Shown one piece after another: positions 43,450 through 51,264 of a stretch of 64,000 nucleotides of DNA (positions within the stretch are counted from its first letter, which is position 1; every line of letters begins with the position of its first letter). The position numbers and the translations under genes are program-made. Under the pieces are notes generated by a model that saw only the letters and a list, made by a program, of their open reading frames with translations, ran no database searches and was not told where the DNA came from. Location of the stretch: positions 1 to 64,000 of the forward strand of contig JBFWVT010000008.1 of NCBI GenBank assembly GCA_050246595.1, read 5' to 3'. The stretch is from DATARH01 sp050246595 (GTDB lineage: Bacteria; Pseudomonadota; Alphaproteobacteria; ATCC43930; CGMCC-115725).

Positions 43450-43651
43450 AAGCGCTTGTATCGGCCTCGGATGACCATTCGCCGAATGTCGCGAACGGGT
43501 CTTCGGCCGGACCGCGCCGCGCCTTTGTTATGACCACGCTATCGCCCTCGATCCGATAGGCGAGCTCGTCGCCCTCAGCGAGGCGCAAGGCTCGCCGGAC
43601 CGGCAGCGGGATCGTGGTCTGCGCCTTGCCGGTCAATTTGCTGGTAATCAT
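43436..43651 (-). CDS. mazE: AbrB/MazE-type antitoxin
   Basis: 71 residues. The N-terminal swapped-hairpin AbrB domain reads SKLTGKAQTTIPLPVRRALRL, shown here as SKLTGKAQTTI plus PVRRALRL, then GDELAYRIEGDSVVITKA. The acidic C-terminus (FGEWSSEADTSAYGDL) would bind the toxin. It is the first gene of the mazEF operon; promoter binding by the AbrB domain is expected. The upstream stretch has an AT-rich patch (AAGGTAAGGAAATTCCTTACC) around 43659-43679, an almost perfect palindrome likely to be its operator. Confidence 0.87.
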   Translation of the reverse strand: MITSKLTGKAQTTIPLPVRRALRLAEGDELAYRIEGDSVVITKARRGPAEDPFATFGEWSSEADTSAYGDL

Positions 43652-43658
43652 GAAACAA

Positions 43659-43679
43659 AGGTAAGGAAATTCCTTACCC
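43659..43679. promoter_or_regulatory. Palindrome upstream of mazE, candidate operator
   Basis: GGTAAGGAATTTCCTTACC-like dyad, seen on the plus strand as GGTAAGGAAATTCCTTACC at about 43661-43679, starts 10 nt upstream of the mazE ATG. Every base pairs with its mate. AbrB-type antitoxins repress their own operon through such sites, so I infer an autoregulatory operator. Confidence 0.6.
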
Positions 43680-43868
43680 CGTCAAGTCATATGCCGGCGT
43701 CTCTGCGGCCTGTGCCGTGCTGCCGCTTTCGCAAAGGAACCCGGTCGCCATCGACGGTGCCGACCCAAATCATCTCCCGCTTATCGTCCTCGACGAGCCT
43801 GCCGGGGAACCGCGATCGATACGCGCCGTTGCCGGACGAGAACCATCGTTTCAGCCACGGTGAAACCC

Positions 43869-44432
43869 ATGACCAATAATGCAACGGAGCGGATCAAAGA
43901 TTGGCCCGAGGAATCGCGGGAAGCCGCAAAGCTTGTGATCGAGAAATACGGCGAGCCGGACGAGATTACCGATACGCGATTGACATGGCACAAGCGCGGC
44001 TCCTGGAAGCGCATTGTCGCTACAAAAACCTTCTATCCGCACAACTTTCCCGCACCCCATACCGACGCCGTGGAATCGGTGATCGACTACCGGGTTCCAG
44101 TGGAAAAATTCACCGCGCTGGCCGAGTTCGACGGCAGCGTGGTTGTCGAACGCACTGCCGGGGAGGTCTTGGCTCGCTGCCATGACGAGGAAGCGAACTC
44201 GCTTGCGCTCAACCTGATGCACGACATCGTAACGGGGTCGAAAACGGCGGAGCAGGCGCGGCAATATTACGCCAAGGAATTCGCCGACTACCGGCGCAAA
44301 AAGCCGACGCCTTACATGGAGGGCTTGCGGTTCCGACCGGCCAGCGAGAACAGCGCACGCGACCCGGATGTCCGGGTCCTGTCGGATGCCGAGCTCCAGG
44401 CGGCCGTCGAGGAAGGCAAACAACGCGGTTAA
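43869..44432 (+). CDS. Conserved hypothetical protein
   Basis: 187 residues opening MTNNATERIKDWPEESREAA and continuing with DTRLTWHKRGSWKRIVA, FPAPHTDAVESVIDYRVP and DGSVVVERTAGEVLARCHDEE. I recall this text as a conserved bacterial family of unknown function. It has no signal peptide or membrane segment, and it is hydrophilic, suggesting a cytosolic protein. A GTG at 43860 is an alternative start. The TAA stop (44430-44432) coincides with the left target-site duplication of the MITE that follows, so the native C-terminus may have differed. Confidence 0.7.
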   Translation: MTNNATERIKDWPEESREAAKLVIEKYGEPDEITDTRLTWHKRGSWKRIVATKTFYPHNFPAPHTDAVESVIDYRVPVEKFTALAEFDGSVVVERTAGEVLARCHDEEANSLALNLMHDIVTGSKTAEQARQYYAKEFADYRRKKPTPYMEGLRFRPASENSARDPDVRVLSDAELQAAVEEGKQRG

Positions 44433-44606
44433 GAGCCTATCCCGGTAGGCGCTGGGTCGGTCTGGCGGGTCTTTTCCGTTCTGGGTGCGTCAGGCCCTTG
44501 CCTCGATGTGATGCCATTGGGGCGACGGCATCGGGGCTGCGGCCCTTCCTGCCCAGGCCAGAAAATCCCTCGCCAGCCCTCAGCCATCGCCTACCGGGAT
44601 AGGCTC
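44433..44606. mobile_element. MITE-like element with 19 bp inverted ends and TAA duplication
   Basis: Ends GAGCCTATCCCGGTAGGCG (44433-44451) and its exact complement (44588-44606) enclose 136 bp without a transposase. A TAA lies on both sides (44430-44432 and 44607-44609), fitting a 3 bp TNA target duplication as produced by IS1031-type members of the IS5 family. The element sits between two convergent genes and contributes to both stop codons. Confidence 0.75.
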
Positions 44607-45403
44607 TAAGCCTGGATCGGGTTTGCGGCGAACTCCCGCAGCCGCGCGTCGGCGATCGGCAGCAACCGTGCGAGGCGTGCCGCCCAGGCATCCTGTCCGG
44701 AAGCGTCGGCGATCAGGTCCTGGCGGATCTCGAACTCGACATGCGGCAGACCGCGCGCCTCGCCGTGCACTGGCACGGTGTAGTCGCTGGTGTCGGTGAT
44801 CGCATAGGGCGCGTTGTCGCCGACGGTGAGATCGCCCTCGGCGCGCAGCAGGTCGAGCATGATCGATGCGAGCCTGATATCGCGGTTGTAGAGCACGCCG
44901 ATTTCGATATTGCGCGGCTCGCCCTTGAATACCGGCGTAAAGCTGTGCATCGCGACCAGCACCGTGCGCTGTCCGGCGGCTTTGCGCCGGTCGAGCAGAG
45001 CGGCGATTTGTCGGTGATAGGGGTCGAAAATCTCGCGGCGGCGCGCCTCGCGCTCGGCGTCGGAAATGCCGCGATTGCCGGGGATCTCGGTGTGCTCGCT
45101 GATGACCGGGATCGAACTGTCCCAGTCCGGGCGGCGGTTGCAGTCAATCACGAGACGCGAATAGGTCTGCAACACCGTGGCGGCGTCGAGCGCACGCGAC
45201 AGGCGCTCGGTGACGGCGGCGATGCCGATATCCCAGGCGATGTGCCGCTGCCATTCGCTCTCGGACACGCCAAGATCGCCGAGAGAGCACGGCACCGCGC
45301 GGCCGGCATGATCGGCGGTCAGCAGGAAATCGGAGCCGCCCTCCGGACGCAGCACGCAGACGGGCGGGGGGTCGCTCTCACCGAGCAAAGGCGCTTCGTG
45401 CAT
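44606..45403 (-). CDS. N-formylglutamate amidohydrolase family protein
   Basis: 265 residues. FLLTADHAGRAVP, HIAWDIGIAAV, QTYSRLVIDCNRRP and VAMHSFTPVFKGEPR are the conserved blocks of the N-formylglutamate amidohydrolase family, whose Zn-dependent members finish one route of histidine degradation by releasing formate and glutamate. No other hut genes are nearby, and related proteins act on other N-formyl amides, so I leave out a hutG symbol. The stop codon TAG at 44606-44608 is formed by the last base of the MITE and its TAA duplication, so the C-terminus was set by the insertion. Confidence 0.85.
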   Translation of the reverse strand: MHEAPLLGESDPPPVCVLRPEGGSDFLLTADHAGRAVPCSLGDLGVSESEWQRHIAWDIGIAAVTERLSRALDAATVLQTYSRLVIDCNRRPDWDSSIPVISEHTEIPGNRGISDAEREARRREIFDPYHRQIAALLDRRKAAGQRTVLVAMHSFTPVFKGEPRNIEIGVLYNRDIRLASIMLDLLRAEGDLTVGDNAPYAITDTSDYTVPVHGEARGLPHVEFEIRQDLIADASGQDAWAARLARLLPIADARLREFAANPIQA

Positions 45404-45425
45404 CTGACTCCTCGCACTGGCATTC

Positions 45426-45479
45426 GCCCCTCACCCCGGCCCTCTCCCCGCTTGCGGGGAGAGGGCCGGGGTGAGGGGC
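45426..45479. repeat. Perfect 54 nt palindrome (26 bp stem, 2 nt loop)
   Basis: The arm GCCCCTCACCCCGGCCCTCT plus CCCCGC (45426-45451) is followed by TT and its exact complement (45454-45479). It starts 7 nt past the hpaB stop, so in hpaB mRNA it would form a very stable hairpin and could end or protect the transcript. The core belongs to the CCCTCTCC repeat family. Confidence 0.85.
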
Positions 45480-45486
45480 AAGGTAC

Positions 45487-46959
45487 TTACGATTTCGCTG
45501 TTTTCACCTCCAGATCGTCCAGCATCCGGTGGATGCGGGCGATCGGGGCGTCCTTTTCGTAGAGGCTGTAGAGCGCGCCGGCGAGGCGGACCGGGTCGCC
45601 GGAGTAATAGCGCTCGTAGAGCTGCTGGCGGCCGGAGAACGACGACACCGCGGCGTCGAAGGCAAGGCGGAACAGTTTTATCCGGGTCGGCGCGTCGGCG
45701 TTGGCGGCCTGCGCGTAGGTTTCGACATCGGAAGCCGCCGGACCGGCAAGCTCGGCATAGGACGGCACCGCGACCAACCCGCCGGCGCCCAGGGTCTGGA
45801 TGATCTCGCAGGCCCGGATAAACATCTTCGGGTACATCATCCGCACCGTCCATAGCGGCATCTCGGCCGGGGTCATCAGCCCCGAGACCGTGCTCGGCGC
45901 GGCGTCGGCCTCGCTGGCGCGGATGCAGGAACGGACAAACTCGGTATGCTGGATCAGTTCGGCGAGCATCCCCTGCACATGCAGATGCGCGTCGATATTG
46001 GTCGAGCGCGCGATCGCAAAACCGAGCGCCATCATGAACTCGGATTTAGCGAGGTTTTTTGTCGAGGTCTGGTGCATGACCTGCGGCATCGCCTGCGTGC
46101 GCTGGAACAGACCGTTGCACATCGCCGGGTCGCGGTGGATGAACACGCGCTCCCACGGGACCAGCACATTGTCGAACACGGCGAGACCGTCGCCCTCGTC
46201 GAGCCGCGAGGACAGCGGAAAATCCATCGGCGACGCCGCATTCTGATGAATGACCGAGGGGCGGCAGACAAAGCGCAGCCCCGGGGCTGCAACCGGGATC
46301 GCGAAGCCGAACGCATAGGGCGCGGCCTCGTCGTTGGTCGGCAGAAAGGTCGAGGGCATGACCAGGATTTCGTCGGCATAGGCGCACAGGGTCGAGACCA
46401 TGCGCGCGCCGTTCACGACGATGCCGGAAGCGGTTTCCTTGACGATCTTGGCCGCGAGGTCCTTTTCCTGGCGCTCGACCGGGCGCGAGCGATCGACCTG
46501 CGGGTTGAGCAAGGTGTGCGTCATGCACAGGTCGCGCTCGCGCACCAGCGCGTGATAGGCGCGGATATTGTCGGCGAAGCGCGGGTCCGTGCGGCCGAAT
46601 TCCGGCGCGGCGGCGGCCAGACCGGTCACCATGACGTTGAGAAAATCGGGGCTGCGGCCGAACATGCCGCAGGTCGCGTCCATCCAGATTTTTATCATCT
46701 CGCGGCGGCGGATCAGGTCGTCGACCGAGCGCGGCTCGATAAATGACAGACCGACCTTCTCGCCGCTCGCTGGCGACGCGAACGTCATCCGGTCGTGCAG
46801 CGCCGGGTGGTGCTGCATGTCGTAGAGTTCGGCGAGACTGCGCGCCGCGCCGGCGAGGCGCGGGTCGGCGGTCACGTCGCGCACAAGCTCGCCGTCGATA
46901 AAAATCCGGCGGTCGTCATGCAGCGTGTCGAGAACCTGCTTGCCGGTGCGGATGGGCAT
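45487..46959 (-). CDS. hpaB: HpaB-family FADH2-dependent hydroxylase
   Basis: 490 residues, the usual length for 4-hydroxyphenylacetate 3-monooxygenase oxygenase components and related 4-hydroxybutyryl-CoA dehydratase-fold proteins. Motifs seen: MTHTLLNPQVDRSRP, ASGIVVNGARMVSTLCAYADE, FDNVLVPWERVFIHRD and QTLGAGGLVAVPS. The enzyme hydroxylates phenols with reduced FAD from a separate reductase (HpaC), which is not adjacent. The specific substrate is therefore open. A short GC-rich gap separates it from the upstream GST gene. Its mRNA would end in the 54 nt palindrome. Confidence 0.87.
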   Translation of the reverse strand: MPIRTGKQVLDTLHDDRRIFIDGELVRDVTADPRLAGAARSLAELYDMQHHPALHDRMTFASPASGEKVGLSFIEPRSVDDLIRRREMIKIWMDATCGMFGRSPDFLNVMVTGLAAAAPEFGRTDPRFADNIRAYHALVRERDLCMTHTLLNPQVDRSRPVERQEKDLAAKIVKETASGIVVNGARMVSTLCAYADEILVMPSTFLPTNDEAAPYAFGFAIPVAAPGLRFVCRPSVIHQNAASPMDFPLSSRLDEGDGLAVFDNVLVPWERVFIHRDPAMCNGLFQRTQAMPQVMHQTSTKNLAKSEFMMALGFAIARSTNIDAHLHVQGMLAELIQHTEFVRSCIRASEADAAPSTVSGLMTPAEMPLWTVRMMYPKMFIRACEIIQTLGAGGLVAVPSYAELAGPAASDVETYAQAANADAPTRIKLFRLAFDAAVSSFSGRQQLYERYYSGDPVRLAGALYSLYEKDAPIARIHRMLDDLEVKTAKS

Positions 46960-47027
46960 CGTCCCGCTCCTCCCAAACTCATGTGGATGGCCGGGTCAAG
47001 CCCGGCTACGGGGAGTTGTTGCGTATT

Positions 47028-47663
47028 TCAGCTCTGCCAGAGCGGGCTCCGCTCGCGTTCGAGCACCTTGCGCACGGCCGGACGCTGCAATAGCCGATCC
47101 TTTAACGCGGTGTAGTTCCGCAACTGATCGACCGGCATGCCGTGCCCCTTGCCCCAGCCGTACACGACCAGCGTGTAGCCGTCCGCGGCCGAATATTGCG
47201 AGCCGAGCACATAATCGCCGCCGTCGAGCAGATGGTCGATTTCCCGCAGGAATTTCCATACGTTCTCACGCCCGGTAGCCTTGATGTTCTCATGTGCTGC
47301 CTCGTCGGTCGCGAAGCGGCCGGGGCGCACGATATGCGTAAAAGCCGGATGCACCGTGCTCGCCAGGTAGCCTATGTGCGACAGCGCGCGGGCCAGCGGC
47401 AGCGGTTCCTCCGGCAGCAATTTCGCCTGCGGGAACGAGCGCGCGAGATAGGTCAGGATCGCGACAGTCTCGGTCAGCACGCCCTCGTCGGTCCGGAGCG
47501 CCGGCACCTTGCCGCGCGGGTTGACGTTGCTCAGGTATTCGTCCTTGAGCTGCTCGCCGGTCGCCAGCGACACGGGCCGTGGGTCGTAGGGCGCGCCGGT
47601 CTCCTCAAGCGCGATATGCGAGGCCATCGAGCATGCGCCGGGGGCGTAATAGAGCGTCAGCAT
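47028..47663 (-). CDS. Glutathione S-transferase
   Basis: 211 residues. The N-terminal thioredoxin-like domain begins MLTLYYAPGACSMASHIALEE with the catalytic-loop Ser/Cys, then NPRGKVPALRTDEG with the cis-Pro and TETVAILTYLA with the glutathione-binding Glu-Thr pair. The C-terminal helical domain has SAADGYTLVVYGW. This resembles beta-class bacterial GSTs. GGGAGA lies about 7 nt upstream of the ATG at 47663. It is on the same strand as hpaB, 68 nt upstream, and may help with reactive aromatic products; this is inference. Confidence 0.9.
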   Translation of the reverse strand: MLTLYYAPGACSMASHIALEETGAPYDPRPVSLATGEQLKDEYLSNVNPRGKVPALRTDEGVLTETVAILTYLARSFPQAKLLPEEPLPLARALSHIGYLASTVHPAFTHIVRPGRFATDEAAHENIKATGRENVWKFLREIDHLLDGGDYVLGSQYSAADGYTLVVYGWGKGHGMPVDQLRNYTALKDRLLQRPAVRKVLERERSPLWQS

Positions 47664-47863
47664 CAATTTTCTCCCGGAGTGCGGGCGCAGCGGCGTCGAG
47701 AATATCGGATTGACGACAGGCTGCCTCGGAAATTTGTGTCGTTCCCGGCCGGTCGTGCGGATGCCCCGCCGACCGGGGGCGGCGAGAAGCGGCTGTCGTT
47801 CCTTTGTGGAACCGACGTCCGTCGCAGATGTTTTGCCTGGGACCAACCGGGAACGTTCATGCG

Positions 47864-48127
47864 ATGAGCATCATCTGGACGATCATCATCGGTTTTATCG
47901 CGGGCGTGATCGCCAAGTTCATCACCCCCGGCGATAACGAGCCGAAGGGGTTCATTCTGACCACGATCCTGGGGATCGTCGGCGCGTTTGTCGCCACTTG
48001 GCTGGGCCGGGCAGTCGGCTGGTACGGGCCGGATGACGGCGCCAACTTTATCGGCGCGATTGTCGGGGCGGTGATCATCCTCGTGATCTGGGGATTTATC
48101 GCCGGGCGCCGACGACACACCGCTTGA
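47864..48127 (+). CDS. GlsB/YeaQ/YmgE-family stress-response membrane protein
   Basis: 87 residues with three hydrophobic helices: IIWTIIIGFIAGVIAKFI, GFILTTILGIVGAFVATWLG, and FIGAIVGAVIILVIWGFIAG. The Gly-rich helices and PGD turn after the first (FITPGDNEPKG) are the GlsB/YeaQ signature. This inner-membrane family is stress-induced, with no defined activity. The start at 47864 removes a 20-residue upstream extension without family similarity. It is followed by the YidB-like gene after 44 nt, so both are probably one stress operon. Confidence 0.88.
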   Translation: MSIIWTIIIGFIAGVIAKFITPGDNEPKGFILTTILGIVGAFVATWLGRAVGWYGPDDGANFIGAIVGAVIILVIWGFIAGRRRHTA

Positions 48128-48171
48128 CATTTGACGTTTGCGGCCGGACCGCCACAAAGGGCAAGGAAGAC

Positions 48172-48648
48172 ATGAACCGAGGATTCCCCTCGATGACGGC
48201 GCTGCTCGGCTTGCTGGCGGTCGCCGGATACCAGAACCGCCACAAAATCGCCAAATTTCTCGGCAGCGTCGGGCAACCGCATTCCGCGCCGGGCGGCAAT
48301 CCGTGGCGCGACCAGGGACGCGGCCAGGCCGGCGGCTTGACCGGAATGCTGCAGCAACTCGCCCAGAACCTTGCACGGGACTTTGGCGGCCAAGGCTCCG
48401 ACCGGACGACCCCGGGCGGATCAACGGGCGGCTCGCCTCCCCGGCTGACGGACCGCTCCGGATGGAGCAGGCCCGTCGATGCCGCCGCGCCCTGGGCCGG
48501 AACGGGTCCGGACAGGCCGGTGACATCGGCGCAGATCGAGCAGGCGATCGGCCCGGAGATGCTGGACGCGCTGTCGCGACAGACCGGGCTGTCTCGTCAG
48601 GAGATCATCGCAAGGCTCTCCCGCGAACATTCCGCCCCTCTGGGATAA
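48172..48648 (+). CDS. YidB-like (DUF937) protein
   Basis: 158 residues. It starts MNRGFPSMTALLGLLAVAG, with AAGGAAG about 4 nt upstream of the ATG. The middle is low in structure, rich in Gly, Pro and Gln (QGRGQAGGLTGMLQQLAQ). The C-terminal helical block SAQIEQAIGPEMLDALSRQTGLSRQEII is typical of YidB/DUF937 proteins (stretch about 123-150). Function is not known. Its position after glsB suggests an envelope-stress role. Confidence 0.75.
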   Translation: MNRGFPSMTALLGLLAVAGYQNRHKIAKFLGSVGQPHSAPGGNPWRDQGRGQAGGLTGMLQQLAQNLARDFGGQGSDRTTPGGSTGGSPPRLTDRSGWSRPVDAAAPWAGTGPDRPVTSAQIEQAIGPEMLDALSRQTGLSRQEIIARLSREHSAPLG

Positions 48649-48709
48649 CCCCCCGGTAACCACTGAAGCGGGGACGGCTCCGACCGACGCCGACGCCGAA
48701 TTCCGAGTC

Positions 48710-50083
<1,374 letters not shown>

Positions 50084-50149
50084 GGCCGTTTACGTGTCGC
50101 TCACGGCGCACTCGTTCAAGTCAACCCCTCGCCCACAATCCCCCTTTCA

Positions 50150-50270
50150 TCATTGCGAGGAGCGCAGCGACGAAGCAATCTCGTGCAACCTGCACATTGT
50201 CCATCGAGATTGCTTCACGGAGTTTACCCTCGGGCTGGCCAAAGGCCAGACCCGTGGGCTCGCAATGACA
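50150..50270. repeat. Palindromic repeat, CATTGCGAG...GAAGCAATCTCG family
   Basis: The stretch from TCATTGCGAGGAGCGCAGCG (50150) through GAAGCAATCTCG is repeated in inverted, more diverged form ending CTCGCAATGACA at 50270, with an inner CTGGCC/GGCCAG hairpin. It is the same family as 28353-28428. It takes up most of the 304 bp gap between trmFO and the Bax-inhibitor gene; the remainder shows nothing else I can name. Confidence 0.8.
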
Positions 50271-50387
50271 GCGAGGCCTCGACATCGCCAGGCGGCGACG
50301 GCGACACAATCCCGGCTTAGCACGCAGAAAAACGGCCGGGCGCGAGGCCCGGCCGCCGGGAGTCATAGGTTGACGCTGGGTCCGCGA

Positions 50388-51116
50388 CTACTCGCGTCGG
50401 GCGCCGAGCAGTTGCAGCAGCATCATGAACAGGTTGATGAAGTCCAGATACAGCCGCAGCGCGCCCATGATCGCCGTCTTGCCGGCGGTCTCGCCGTCCG
50501 CGTATTGCAGCTCGTAATACTGCTGCTTGATCGACTGCGTGTCCCAGGCAGTCAGCCCGACAAAGACGATCACGCCGATCACCGAGATCGCGAAGTGCAG
50601 CGCCGACGAGGCCAGGAAGATGTTGACGATGCTGGCGATGATTATGCCGATCAGCCCCATGATCAGGAACGAGCCGATCTGAGTCAGATCGCGCTTGGTC
50701 GTGTAGCCGTAAAAGCTCATCGCCGCGAAGGTGCCGGCGGTGATGAAGAACACGCGCGCGATGCTGGCCCCGGTGAACACCAGGAAGATCGACGCGAGCG
50801 ACAGCCCCATGACGCCGGAGAACGCCCAGAACAGGAGCTGCGCGGTGCTCGCACTCATCCGGTTGATGCCAAAGCTCATCACCAGGACAAAGCCAAGCGG
50901 CGCCAGCATCAGCAGCCAGATCAGCGGCGTCTGCGCGACCTGCGCGTACATGCCCGACATCGCGAACACGTAGGCGACGATGCCGGTCAGCGCCAGACCG
51001 GACGCCATGTAGTTGTAGATGCGGAGCATATACTCCCGCAGACCGACATCGATGTCGGCCTGCGCTCCGCCCACGGCTGGCCGCACCGTCCAGCGGGGCT
51101 GCGAACCCAAAGCCAT
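50388..51116 (-). CDS. Bax inhibitor-1/YccA-family membrane protein
   Basis: 242 residues with about seven hydrophobic helices after an N-terminal cytosolic segment (DIDVGLREYMLRIYNYMASG). Family marks are LFWAFSGVMGLSLASIF, SFYGYTTKRDLTQIGSFLIMG and the last helix LRLYLDFINLFMMLLQLLG with the conserved aspartate. The YccA/BI-1 family are inner-membrane proteins, some with Ca2+ leak activity or regulation of FtsH. The start at 51116 has GGAGGGGG about 4 nt upstream. It stands alone in the minus direction. Confidence 0.92.
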   Translation of the reverse strand: MALGSQPRWTVRPAVGGAQADIDVGLREYMLRIYNYMASGLALTGIVAYVFAMSGMYAQVAQTPLIWLLMLAPLGFVLVMSFGINRMSASTAQLLFWAFSGVMGLSLASIFLVFTGASIARVFFITAGTFAAMSFYGYTTKRDLTQIGSFLIMGLIGIIIASIVNIFLASSALHFAISVIGVIVFVGLTAWDTQSIKQQYYELQYADGETAGKTAIMGALRLYLDFINLFMMLLQLLGARRE

Positions 51117-51264
51117 AGACCCCCTCCACAGAGAGCAAGAGGACGATTCCTCGGTCCCAGATATTGGCAGAATCCAGAGCTGGTTCAATGATCGCGTGCA
51201 AAACCCGCCTTGCGCGCGGGCGCAACCGCGATTTCGGGATGTCTCGGCCGCCAAAAGAGCGGAG

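Noticed and set aside
44437..44691. 84-codon frame inside and beside the MITE
   Set aside because: It lies mostly within the non-coding element and antisense or out of frame to the amidohydrolase; the translation is Arg/Gly-rich with no similarity.
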